Of a stretch of DNA of 64,000 bases, positions 45,716 to 57,059 are shown one piece after another (position 1 is the stretch's first letter; the number at the start of each line of letters is the position of its first letter). The notes under the pieces were generated by a model that saw only the letters and a program-made list of their open reading frames with translations, was not told the DNA's origin and did not search any database. The position numbers and the translations under genes were made by a program. The stretch spans positions 3,905,083-3,969,082 of the forward strand of contig JANAVB010004000.1 in NCBI GenBank assembly GCA_029216955.1. The letters are read 5' to 3'. Source of the stretch: Iris pallida. Taxonomy: Eukaryota; Streptophyta; Magnoliopsida; Asparagales; Iridaceae.

Positions 45716-47008
45716 ATGGCTCCACGTTTGCTCAATCGCGGAAAGAGACTTCGTACCGAGGGCGCATCCTCGTCGAATGCTCCTCCTCTCGTTGAGCCGC
45801 CCGTTGCACCACCCGTTGCACCGGCCATTGAACAACAACCACCAATCCATCCGTTGTTCAATCATCCACGTCCCATTGATCCAAACACTTTTGACGATCG
45901 AATTTTTATATCACTAGACGCATCTAATGATTGGTTTAGCGATTTTCGGACACGTCCGGTGTTTGCGGGACACCCTATCAACTTTACTATATTCTCACAA
46001 CATGATGCACTCTTTAATGACCTTTGCCTTGATGAACTTGTTACCACAAATTCGGTCATTTATCGTAGTGCCATTTAAATGTTTTACTGCAACTTGACCT
46101 ATGATGACACTCATATTTATTCACGAGTTGCGGGAATTGATATCTCATTTGATGAATTTGAATTGGCCGAATATCTTGAACTTCAAGAGCCAAATTCTTG
46201 GGAAAAGCTTGTTGAAGCTAGATCCTTCCAATTTCTCGAAGGAATTTTACTTGAAAGCTTCAAGAACGACTTGTGTAGCCCTAACACACGTCCTCGTAAG
46301 CTTTTGACTAAATTTCTTAATCCCTATTTCTTTGAACTTCATCGGATCATTTTCAACACCATTCTACCCAAAGCGGATTCTACCGATGAAGTCACTTATT
46401 TTGAGATCTCGGCCTTGTACCATCTCCACTTCCATGTTCCATTTAATCTTCCACGCACAATGATGGATTGGATGATCAACTGTAGGAAGAAACTAAGATC
46501 TTTGGTTTATGCATTATACCTTCCTATGATCTTTCGTGCGTTCCATGTACCGCTTGATGAGTGTCTATTCTTACCTGCCCCTGCCTTCCTCTCTAAGGCA
46601 AGGAGGCTTCATGCGGCCGTTGGCTCACCGGTCGTATCTGAGCATTCTGATGATGAGCCAGATGCCCCTCCTCTCGGATAGGATCCACCTCCTCCTCCTG
46701 CCACTCTCGAGTCTCTTCAGACTATGCTCCGAGATCGTTTCACTTTGGAGGACGATCGATGGACTCAGCTGGATTATCGGACCACCTTCCAGATGAGTGC
46801 TATCAGCAACTCGCTGCATGATATTCGATATTCCATGTCTCGCCATCCTTCCATGTCCATTCCTATGGAGCGAGACCCCGGTCGTGAGGGATTCCGTATC
46901 GATGACCCTTGGGTTCGTCGCTACATGGATCCGGATACGGCATTTGTGGACCCACGTCGCTCCTTTACTGATGCTTCGGACGACGCCGGGCCCTCTCATG
47001 CTCGATGA
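45716..47008 (+). pseudogene. Element B ORF3 (extra ORF of SIRE-like element), two in-frame stops
   Basis: MAPRLLNRGKRLR start at 45716. A Pro/Ala-rich N-terminus is followed by FDDRIFISLDASNDWF. TAA-ATG at 46076-46081 lies in frame (RSAI-stop-MFYCNLTYDD) and is shared with A. The conserved middle contains FELAEYLEL, LNPYFFELHRIIF, ISALYHLHFHVPFN and LPAPAFLSKARR. A TAG at 46679 falls where A has CAA. The C-terminus holds WVRRYMDPDTAFVDPRRS and stops TGA 47006-47008. I see no signal peptide or membrane helix. The family function is unknown; similar ORFs are often labelled env-like or putative plant transposon protein. Confidence 0.8.
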
Positions 47009-47472
47009 TGGATATGGACTACTTTTGATGCTGCTACTAAGGATCTTAGATTATGATTTATGCTTTTTGCTTTAGTTGCTTTTCTGTACTTGCTTTGTAG
47101 TAGACTTATTATGAGTTGTGCTTTTGAGACTTTGGCAGTTCTATTATCAGTTTCTATGTCATTATGACTCTTGGTTATTATCTTAGTTTATATGCAGTTT
47201 CTTCTCTTTTGGGTGTGTTTGCCAGTTATTATTTATATATCTCATATTGCTAAATGCCAAAAGGGAAAGATATGTGTATATTCTGTTCTGTTTGGTATAT
47301 ATGTGTTTTTGGAGAATACTATTAACAGGCCAACAAGATTCACAGCATTGTTTATGGGGGAGCTATTCTTAAGCTCGGCACTAATTATGGGGGAGCTATG
47401 TCGTTATATGTGTCCAGGTATGGATATTGAATATATAATTATTATTTTGTCAATTATCAATATGGGGGAGAT
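47009..47472 (+). other. Element B 3' non-coding and polypurine tracts
   Basis: GGGGGAGCT at 47356 and 47389, and the terminal tract GGGGGAGA at 47464-47471 two bases before the 3' LTR. The upstream copies may be extra plus-strand priming sites. Confidence 0.7.
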
Positions 47473-48411
47473 TGTTGACACAAAGTCACAGTCAACCAAA
47501 TATTGATAACATTGACTAAATAATACTTATGATAATTCAATACGACACACGACGACTACATCTAGCTCAAGTCAGACGACAGCTCAGTTTTGCAAATGCA
47601 AGTCGTTTTTGAGTCTATACTTTTATATTTATTGAGTCTAGAATGATTGTAAGCTAAGTTATGCTGGGCTCTTGAGACTCAACCCATAACCTATCCAAAT
47701 CCATAAAGCTCCACATCCAAAATCAGTCCATTGGACCCTTGGACCCATTCTGTGCTCTGGAGACAGAGTTCGGGCCGAACTCTGCCTCCACACAGAGTTC
47801 GGGCCGAACTCTGTCCCCTAAAAATCAGCACCCTTATTTTTAGGGCTGGCTGGTTGCTAGTTGTCCAACGGCCAAATATTTGAAAATTCCTACCAGAATT
47901 CTGGCCGAATTCTGCCTGTTAAAACCCTATAAATAGGCCAAGAATTCTCTCATTTTCATTCATCCAATCTTCTCTTCTCTTCTCTCTTAAGCTCAATATA
48001 AGCCATACCCTTCTTCATCTACTAGTCACAAGTTTCCTAAGTCTCGAGTGCTCAGCATCTCTCAGTTAGGAGTCTTATGCAAGAGTTCAAGAAGTAGCTT
48101 AGAAAATTACAAGCATCACTACTGCGATCCATTATAAGAAGTTGACGTGCTCTTCTGAAGAAAAGGCACGAGATGTAACTACTATTTCACAAATAGTGGA
48201 TTTAATCCTGAGCTAGAGTTCTTAGGCCTGGACTAGTCCTCCACGAGGGAAACCAGGTTAAAATCGGCTGTGTTTGCGTATGCTTTCTTGCTCCTTATTT
48301 ATTTCCGCATTTACTCTGATTAATTTTGGATTGTGAAAGAGTTGATTTTTTAATTGGCTATTATTGCTATAAACTCTATTCACCCCCTCTAGAGTTGCCA
48401 TCTGTTCTTCA
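47473..48411 (+). repeat. Element B 3' LTR
   Basis: 939 bp, TG...CA, matching 38873-39812 with about 26 substitutions and one single-base indel by hand comparison. Followed by GTCCA. Confidence 0.95.
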
Positions 48412-48416
48412 GTCCA

Positions 48417-48990
48417 ATGGCCAAAATTTTGAATTTTTGGACAGAGTTATAGCCGAACTCTGCCTCCCAGAACTAGTATATATAGGCACCATTTTCTTCC
48501 ATTTTAAATCATCCAATCTTCTTTTCTCTTCTACTCTTATAGCCTATACATCCTAAAGAGCCATGCTCTTCTCATCTACTAGCCACAAAACTTTCCAAGC
48601 CTACAAGGTGCTCGGTGCGAGTCAATTAGAAGTTTGTGTGCAAGAGTCTTGAGAAGTCACTTAGAAAATTTCAAGTTTTGCCTCAGCGATCTTTCAAGAA
48701 GTTGGCGTGCTCTACTGAGTAAAGGCACGTGGTTGTAAAGCTATTTCACAAATAGTGGATTTCAATCCTGAGCTAGAGTTCTCTGGCCTGGACTAGTCCT
48801 CTACGAGGGAAACCAGGTTAAAAATTGCTGTGTCTGCGTATGCTCTCTGATCTTCATTTAATTTTTGCACTTACACTCTGATTAATTATTTGCTAGTTGG
48901 GATTGAATAGAGTTAATTTTTTTAATTGTTCATTATTGACACAAGTACTCTATTCACCCCCCCCCTCTAGAGTTGCCTACACGTACTTCA
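48417..48990 (+). repeat. Element A 3' LTR, part 2
   Basis: Continues the A LTR after the GTCCA duplication: U3 palindrome with GAGTTATAGCCGAACTC, TATATATA near 48478, then R-U5, ending CGTACTTCA at 48990. TTATT (48991-48995) closes element A. Confidence 0.92.
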
Positions 48991-48995
48991 TTATT

Positions 48996-51900
48996 CCTTT
49001 AGCTATGTAGGTTCATCTTTTTTATTAACAAACCTACTCAGTGCATGTGAAAAATCCATTTTATTAGTGTGAAGGCCAAGCTGAGGCATGTTCATCGAAG
49101 CCACCTACCTGAACGAGGAGTTGCCTCGATCGAGCGGGACTTCATGCTAGCCGTTGCATAGCCAAATCCAAAGGCCGTTGCATTTCGATTCATCATCTTG
49201 AACTAAGCGGGACGGGCATTATAGCAATAGTTTAGCATGTATAATATGTAATCTCAGTAATCATAGAGTGACATCATTATGGCATACTTGTGTTTGTATA
49301 TGTTAAGCAGTAACATTGAATAACATAAAAGATAGCATATATCACTTTTCAGTGATGTTCTTACCGACAACCGACTTCTCCACACCTGCATAAGATACAT
49401 GATATAATATACTACCACCTGTATAAGACATTCATTTGTATGCATTCGACTAGATGGTCATTGGTGAAAGTGCACCATAAAGGACATCCTCAAAGGTATT
49501 GTGATGCACCATTCAAAGTAGGTTGCCAGCCTCAATGAATGTCTCATAATACTTCAAGCCATATAGGACTTCAAGGGTAATGCAACATGCCATTCCACTA
49601 GAGGTAGCAAGCCGTATGGAAGTCATGCAATTACCTCGTGCCACTATAGCACGACCAATGTTTTCCCTTAGGTCGGAACTGTCCCAGTGCCCTAGGTACA
49701 GGCTGGAGAAACTCATTCAGTTGTGCATAAGTTGTCTTTGACCATGTGAATGTATATACGAATTGATAAGCATAAAGTGCATAGTAAAGTACAAAAAGTA
49801 AGCAAAGCCAACAGTTCACCATCTTATCTCATCAAAGCCATATTTAACGACTTGCCATCATTCACATCATTTCCACACTAAGTGATCTATCGATCCTAAG
49901 CCTCATCATTTACATTTCTCATTTCATCTTATCACAACATTTCTCATATTATTTCATTTCTCATAGGGACATTCGACATTCATTTCATTGTGTCAATTGA
50001 ATTCTTAATTCAATTCTCATATTTTATAACAAAGCAGTTCATCATTCAAGTGTTATCCATTCATTTCAGTAGCCTTAAACATGAGCAACATTATCAATTC
50101 ATTTCTCATGTGTAATTCACAATGACAGTTCATGTTCATGTATTACTCATTCCAACAGTGTTCAACATAGCATCTCCATCTTTGCAACAACTAAAACATA
50201 GGACATTTCAGTGCAAAACATAGCAACACAATTATTCATTTTATTAAATGTGAAGAAGTAGAGGAGAAGGGATAGTTCCACTCACTTATACAAAGGATAT
50301 TTTCAGCTTTGATCACACATATACGCTCAGCGATTCCTCCAGAGATGATTTGACACAATGCACGATCTTTCTCACTCGACATAACGATACAAATGAGTCA
50401 TGCACCATAACGCATCCCATCCGACCAATTAACATAGGCTGCACCATTCTCAATCCTTTTTTATTTCTAACACAAGCCACGATCCAACATTCTAATCAAA
50501 CCCAAAAAACTAACCAAATGCCTCCTCTCGGAGTGGGGCATTATAGTTCTAACTGCTGCCGTATAGTAGAATAATTGTCGGACGACTATAGATAGATACA
50601 AACTCAAGGAGAAGGATCCCCAAATTAATCAATGATTTATCTTATCATGATTAATTACCTTTTATATCCACTTTTAGATAATAAAAAAAGTGACATGTAA
50701 CTCTTCGAAGGTAGCTTATTGTTGACGGAGATAGTTAGATGAAGATAGATCTTGCTTGTTGTGATGCATCCTTCCGAAAAGATTTGGGCAGGTATCGAGG
50801 GCGTGACATAAGTCCTAGTAAGTGGAAATGACCTGATTGACAGATGACCCTATATACTCCATGGCTTGAGACCAAAGGTGGCTGACAATAGATGGCATAA
50901 TACTCTCCGTCCATTGAAGTTTTATCCCACATAAGCTCGAAGTTGGGGTACCTGACGACAGATGACACAATACTCTTTATCCATCGAAGTTTCAACCTAC
51001 GTTATGCAACTACCACCTAAGGCTAAGACGCTTTTGCCCTCAAAATATCGAGGACGAAATTGCAGCATTTTAGATTGTTCAAACTTCCTCCGGAGAAGTG
51101 GATTTCTCCTTCTCGCTTGTACTATACCTAGTGGTATTCATCCCAAAGAGAAATTGGTGATCGATCCTAGAAGGACCGGATGTACACTTGTAATTGGTTA
51201 TATTTTGGAGCCACCGGTATCTCTAGCTGTTAAGCATAATGCTAGTATGAGGTTAAAAATTATCTATATGATTTTGCTAGATATTTTTCATGGACTATTG
51301 GCTGATACTGGATGTGGGCTTGTTTCATGGTTACTGCGGATTTTACTAGATATTATCATATAATTTTTGCTCAAAACCGGAGAATGGGTTTGAATTTCTT
51401 ATGGATTAAATTGTTTTGCAATATTGGTCACTATGAATGACTTAGGTAAATTTGATTTTGAGCTTGAGAATAAAATCATATAAGCTAACCTGAAACAATG
51501 AAGTATAATAAAGAAATGAAAGTTGCGACATTAATGATAACTTGGGATGGTGATTGTAGCTCATGGTTTAGTTATGGGTAATGGTTACCACTTATGCTTA
51601 TGCACAAAGGCCTCGTATCTAGGAAAGGAAAGGAAAGGGAAACCATTTTTTTTATGTTTCCAATAGTTTTGAAAAATTATAATTTCTATTAATTTTATTT
51701 TTCGATGCTTATAAAGGCCAGAAAATTTGAAAGAAAAATGAATACTTGGATTGGGAATGAAACTGGTTTCTCTCATACTTTTCTTTTCTTTGAAAATTAT
51801 TTTTCTTATATGCTCGTTTTCTTTGGCATCCAAACAGATAAAAGAAATAACTTTTTCTTTTCCGAGACCTTGGTTCCGCGAAGTAAATGTGGCCAAAGGA

Positions 51901-52179
51901 CAGTCTTTATGCATGGAGGGAGTAATACTTTTGTAATCAGTGATATTATGTTATTTAGTTTTAGTATTGGGAAACATTGTTGGTTATCTTCTTGTTTTAC
52001 TGTTGCGATTAATTATATTAGATTTGTTTCCTCAGTTTTGAGTTGAAAATAGGATTAGTTTGGTAAAACTTATATAGTTTGTTTGTAGTTTGTTTAAAAA
52101 TTCATTATTTAGATTCCTAGTTTATCTTTGATGATTTAGGTTTGGTATTACCTACCTAAAAGTCATTATATATATAGTT
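48996..52179. other. AT-rich intergenic DNA, no recognisable gene
   Basis: No ORF above about 130 codons and none recognised. An imperfect tandem repeat of about 70 bases lies at 50835-51005 (TGACAATAGATGGCATAATACTC, TGACGACAGATGACACAATACTC types, shortened here to their cores). TATCGAGGACGAAATTG near 51043 resembles the pre-PPT signature of gypsy elements and may be an old fragment. Confidence 0.4.
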
Positions 52180-52218
52180 ATAATTGTTGGTGTTTTTGCC
52201 TTTGGACTAGAAAAGATA

Positions 52219-52330
52219 GTCCCACATCGGCTACACCAAATGGTGAGTATCTCAATATAATGCATTGCTTGTGTTGAGGTGTGCACATGAGGTCTAGTGG
52301 GGCACAAGTTTGTGCCATGTGGAAGTATTT
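52219..52330 (+). promoter_or_regulatory. First USE-like motif with TATA-like box and hairpin
   Basis: GTCCCACATCG at 52219-52229, TATAA at 52256-52260 (26-base gap), then GGCACAA-GT-TTGTGCC near 52302-52317 and TATTTT near 52327. The arrangement recalls a small Pol III unit, but the gap is not the canonical 23-24 and nothing proves transcription. Confidence 0.25.
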
Positions 52331-52528
52331 TCCTAGAAGGAAAAAGGATTAAATCCAACAAGGATGCAAGTTAATTTTTGTTGTGCGGACTCGGACTCGG
52401 ACACGGACTCCAGGATGTCTCGTACATGCACGGGAGTGTTCGGGGGGTAGGCGTGGACTGGCACACTTCTATGCTGGTTATGGGATGATCTAAAATATCA
52501 AACTCTATTTTTGAGTATTGGTATTTTA

Positions 52529-52580
52529 GTCCCACATCGAATAGGAGAAGAGGTGAAGTCTCAACTCCACTCTATAAATA
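52529..52580 (+). promoter_or_regulatory. USE + TATA promoter in E 5' LTR at snRNA-type spacing
   Basis: GTCCCACATCG (52529-52539) matches the plant snRNA upstream sequence element RTCCCACATCG. TATAAATA (52573-52580) begins after 33 intervening bases, the spacing known for Pol II-transcribed plant U-snRNA genes. The 3' LTR repeats it (58372-58382 and 58416-58423, again 33). Confidence 0.6.
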
Positions 52581-53058
52581 GAGCCCCTTGGCCTCCTTTG
52601 AAAGATGCACCAAGAAGAGAGTTGAGGGAGTCTGTTAAGTCCAGGAAGCCCGTTCAAGTCTCAAATATTGACTTACGAGCGTTCCAGAAGTTCTTCGTGA
52701 ACTTGCTGGTTCCTGGAAGCTGTTCGTGCTCGTGTGGGGCGAATAAAGCTTTGAGCAACGGTGGTTCATTCACCACAACATCTCATTCTCGCCTGTCATC
52801 GCTGCTGTTGTCTTTTACAGTAACTTCTTTTTAGAAGCTCTACTGCCGATAGTTGCTTGCACAAAGTCTCTTTATATTTTTTGTGTATTACGTAGAATCT
52901 TTTTAGATCCTCGTAATTCAGAATCCTCCAGGATCTCTGTTGCACATCTTCTTTAAGGTGCTACATTTGAAACGTTGTGTGTACAATTGTTTCAGTTTCA
53001 GAATTTTCCATCAAAAATTGTGCCTCGGAACTAACAATCTCAAAGCTTTATTGAGAAG

Positions 53059-56000
53059 ATGGATAATTCTCGTGCTTCGCTCATCGATACCGGCTTTAAC
53101 AAGTTAGAGAAATTCGATGGCGAACACTTCCAGATATGGAGACGAAAGGTCACTTTAAATCTTCAACTCGTGAATGTTGATCACGTGCGGTCAGAAGAAG
53201 AACCGATCGTTCCAACCACTGGATCTGCTGCGGCTGTGGCCGCTGCTACGACCAAGCAAGCGAAGTGGAAGAGAGAAAACAGTATATGCAAACTACTGAT
53301 ACTCAATTCCATGGAAGACTCTCTGGCAGAGTCCTACTCCAAGAAGACATCTGCCAAAGAGATATGGGACTCCTTGGGAAAGCTCTATGAAGATGACGAG
53401 AACCGGTCCAAGATATTCATGGTAGAAAAATATCACAAGTGGACCTTCGAAGACGAGAAGGCGATGCTGCCCCAAGTGAAGGAGTTTCTGAAGTTGCGTC
53501 AGAAACTAGAAGACGAGAACATGCCCCTCGTCGACAAGTTTGTCGTTGGATGGATCGTCGCGAAACTTCCTACAGAATGGAGCAACTTCTATGCAAGGAT
53601 GCATCGAAAGAAGATGGAAATTAGATTGGAAGATTTCTTGCAAGAGATCCATGTTGAGGACGAGATGCGCTCTCAACAGAAGATGGATACTCTGTCCAAA
53701 CAACTGGCGAAGGCAAATCTGGTCCAAACCAGAGAGTACCAGGGGAAGCAGGCTGCTTCTCATCGCAAAAAGGACTTCACGAATCTGAAAGTGAAGGGTC
53801 CTGCTTTCAAACAGCAGAAGTCCAAGTCCCATGTGACTTGCTTCAATTGTGGCAAGAAGGGCCACTACAAATCCGAACGCAAGTCCAAGCCCAAAGAACA
53901 AGGTGAGCCTAGTAAGGTGTCTATGATTACTAATCTAGTTGCCATGATAGCACATGTTGCAACTGTGGGGGCTGACTTGGACTGGTGAATAGACACTGGT
54001 GCGACCTGCCATGTCTGTTCAGACAAAGACTGGTTCGTCTCTTATGAGCCAACTTCAGAGAAGGTAATAATGGCAAACCAGGCACAAGCTGAAGTACTGG
54101 GGATCGGGACAGTGGAGCTGAAACTCACATCGGGGAACACTCTGACGCTTCAAGGTGTGAAGCATGTTCCAGTAATTGCTAAGAACCTGATCTCTGGAAG
54201 TCTGCTCTGCAACGCAGGCTTGAGGATGGACATCAATGCTGGCCAGTTGGTGATGTCCAAGAAGGGTACATTCTTCGGGAAAGCTTTCCAAACTGAAGGA
54301 ATGTACAAGATTCAGCTTGTTGTAACCCAGCATGATAATATAAATGCAATCACTTTTTCTGATTATTCTCTTGAGTTGTGGCATAATAGGCTAGGACATG
54401 TTCATTGTAAAAGGATTAACAGAATGTCTAGTCTAGGACTTATCTCCAAGTGTAGGGGAAAGGTAGAGAAATGCGAAGTATGTGCTCAGACGAAGATCAC
54501 AAGGAAATCCTTTCACATGGTCCATCGAAGCACAGATCTTCTGGAGTTGGTTCACTCAGATATTTGTGACTTCAAATAATTCTCTACAAAGGCCGGGATG
54601 AAGTATTTCATTACTTTCATCGATGACTTCTCAAAGTATGCTTTTGTCTACTTGCTCAAGTCTAAGGACGAAGCATTCGAGAAGTTCAAGGAGTTCAGGG
54701 CCGAGGCTGAGCGGCAAACTGGACAACAACTCAAGAGGTTAAGGAGTGATCGAGGCGGGGAGTATCGGTCTCATGAATTCTTATCATTCTGCAAAGAACA
54801 TGGAATCATCAATGAGACAACGGCTCCGTACTCTCCTCAATCCAACGGAGTAGCAGAAAGGAAGAACAGAACGTTGACAGAGATGATGAACTCCATGCTA
54901 TTGACTGCGGGTCTTCCAAAGTGTTATTGGGGAGAAGCTGCACTAACGGCAACGTTCATTCTGAACAGAGTGCCATATGCAACTTCCGACATAACTCCTC
55001 ATGAACTCTGGTTCAAAGTCGGACCTAACTTGAATGTCATTCGAGTGTGGGGGTGTCTGGCTTATGTGAAGCTCCCGGATCTGAAGATTTAGAAGCTGGG
55101 GACAAGGACTACAAAGGCGATCTTCTTGGGGTATGCCGAGAAGAGTGATGCTCGGAGATTCCTTGATATCGAGTCAAACCATATCATCGAATCTCGCGAT
55201 GCTGAATACTTTGAAGACAAGTTTGCAAAATACAAGAATATTGTTCTCGCAGATCTTCCAGAGAATGATGAGGGTACAAAGCAGACAGAAGCCTTTAATG
55301 AACCAGTAGTCCAAGATGAAGCTGTCGTCAAGGAGACACCAGCTGAACCAGAATTTGCTGAGCCGTCAACTAAGCGAACGAGGAGGCCGAAAGACTTCGG
55401 AGATGACTTCGTCACCTATCATGTGGAAGCAGATCCGCTTACCTATGATGAGGCGATGAAGACCAGAGATACTGTATTCTGGAAGGAGGCGATAGACAAC
55501 GAGATTGACTTAATCACCTCCAACAACACATGGGTATTGGTTGACCTGCCAGAAGGAGCAAGACCCATCGGATGCAAATGGATCTTCAAGAAAAAGATGA
55601 AAGCAGATGGAACCATTGACAAGTTCAAAGCCAGGCTAGTGGCTAAGGGGTTTGCTCAGAAGCAGGGGATCGACTACTTTGACACTTATGCTCCAGTAGC
55701 TCGGATGACAACCATCAGATTGTTAATTGCTCTAGCAGCAATACACAAGCTGGTGATACATCAGATGAATGTGAAAACGACATTCCTTAATGGCGAGCTG
55801 ACCGAAGAGATCTATATGCAACAACCAGAAGGTTTTATCGTCAGAGGTCTGGAAGACAAAGTCTGCAAGTTGATGAAGTCTCTGTATGGTTTGAAACAAG
55901 CTCCCAAAATGTGGCATGAGAAGTTTGACAAGGTGATAAGGTCAAATGGCTACAGGGTCAGTAAAATAGACAAGTGTGTCTATACGAAGTTTGCTGACGG

Positions 56001-56969
56001 AAGAGGAGTAATCGTATGTCTTTACGTGGACGACATGCTAATCCTAGGTACGGATTTAAGCTGCGTCACAGAGACAAAGAAATTCCTCTCGACCAAGTTT
56101 AGTATGAAGGACTTGGGGGATGCAGACGTAATCTTAGGGCTCAAGATCATCCGGACAGGCACTGGAATAGCGCTGTCACAATCTCATTATATTGACAAGA
56201 TGCACACTCGCTACGGGTATCAAGATCTTCCTTTTATTGATACACCGTATCGGAGTGATCAGAAGCTGGAGCCAAATTCGAGGGAAAGCGTCAGGCAGTT
56301 GGAGTACGCTAGCGTCATCGGAAGCTTGATGTACGCTACTACTGCCACAAGGCCTGACATAGCTTTTGCAGTGGGAATGCTGAGTCGGTTCACTAGCAAT
56401 CCAGGCATTGAGCACTGGAAAGCTGTAAAGCGTGTTATGAGATATCTCAAGAAAACTCAGACATATGCACTTTTCTACAGCGGAGATCCGTCAGTAGTGG
56501 AAGGCTTCAGTGATGCTAGCTGGTGTTCAGATATGGAGAGCGAGTATTCCACAGGTGAATTCGTATTCGCCATGGGCGGAGCTGCTATATCGTGGAAGTC
56601 GAAGAAGCAGACTATGCTATCTCGCTCCTCCATGGAATCTGAATTCTTTGCATTGGATGCTGCTACAGATGAAGCAGAGTGGCTTCGGGAGCTCATGTAT
56701 GATCTTCCGGTGGTTGGGGCTCAGATACCGACAATACCGATATACTGTGACAACCAGGCGGCAGCAGCAGTGGCATCAAATAAATCTTCAACGGGAAGAA
56801 GAGAACGGTGCGGTTGAAGCACAGAGCAGTACACGATCTTATCAAGAGAGGTGTTATTGCAGTGATTGATGTTCGGAGTCAGGAGAACCTGGTGGATCCG
56901 TTCACCAAGGGCCTCAAGCGCCAGCTGGTCGATGACACAACTTGTAAAATGGGCTTGAAGGCATTCTGA
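53059..56969 (+). pseudogene. gag-pol: Element E gag-pol polyprotein, three stops and a frameshift
   Basis: One frame from the ATG at 53059. Gag: LEKFDGEHFQIWRRKV, a Lys-rich linker, and knuckle CFNCGKKGHYKSER, whose last ligand Cys is Arg. Protease: DW-TGA-IDTGATCHVC (stop 53986). Integrase: LWHNRLGHVHCKRI, CEVCAQTK, VHSDICDFK followed by TAA (54577), RSDRGGEY, NGVAERKNRT. TAG at 55090. RT: CKWIFKKKMKADG, LVAKGFAQKQGIDYFDTYAPVA, YVDDMLI. RNase H: SDASWCSD, SMESEFFAL. A one-base loss near 56782 shifts the frame; the end (VDPFTKGLKRQL, MGLKAF, TGA 56967-56969) continues in another frame. Order protease-integrase-RT-RNase H is copia-type. Confidence 0.93.
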
Positions 56970-57059
56970 TATTGTATTATTGTATTCCTACCATAAAGTT
57001 TTATGCTATTAGTTCAAAGATTTATCTACTAGGCATCTAGCTTTTGGTTCAAGGGAGGA

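Larger units (their letters stand above)
38873..48411 (+). mobile_element. Element B: near-complete SIRE/Maximus-type Ty1/copia
   Basis: TGTTGACACAAAG...TCTGTTCTTCA, flanked by GTCCA (38868-38872 and 48412-48416). Length 9539 bp with LTRs of 940 and 939 bp differing at about 26 positions (hand count), mostly transitions. The order is gag, protease, integrase, RT, RNase H, then ORF3. In-frame stops in gag, pol and ORF3 make this copy defective, though no large part is missing. Confidence 0.95.
7829..48990 (+). mobile_element. Element A: SIRE/Maximus-type Ty1/copia, host of three nested insertions
   Basis: Flanked by TTATT (7824-7828) and TTATT (48991-48995). Its parts are 5' LTR 7829-8836, gag and pol to 23495, ORF3 24144-37991, and 3' LTR 38463-48990. 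Removing C, D, B and their duplications leaves about 9.37 kb, close to the 9.54 kb of its sister B. Stops, frameshifts and lost motifs throughout make it defective. The lineage is suggested by long size, roughly 1-kb LTRs, a gag with a coiled-coil extension, and an extra ORF after pol. Confidence 0.9.
52185..53036 (+). repeat. Element E 5' LTR
   Basis: 852 bp. Contains two USE-like motifs and a TATA box. The following 22 bases (53037-53058) separate it from the gag ATG and contain no TGGTATCAGAGC; TCTCAA...TTGAGA there can pair. Confidence 0.95.

Noticed and set aside
45716..47008. ORF3 as a true retroviral-type envelope gene
   Set aside because: No signal peptide, transmembrane helix or fusion-like segment is visible; annotated only as extra ORF of SIRE-like elements.
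49513..49822. Minus-strand open frames of 63-67 codons
   Set aside because: Short, overlapping, unrecognised, no conserved motif or repeat copy to test them against.
52511..52834. 107-codon open frame repeated at 58354-58677
   Set aside because: Identical position in both E LTRs, overlapping the promoter and leader; no protein family recognised. Duplication reflects the LTR.
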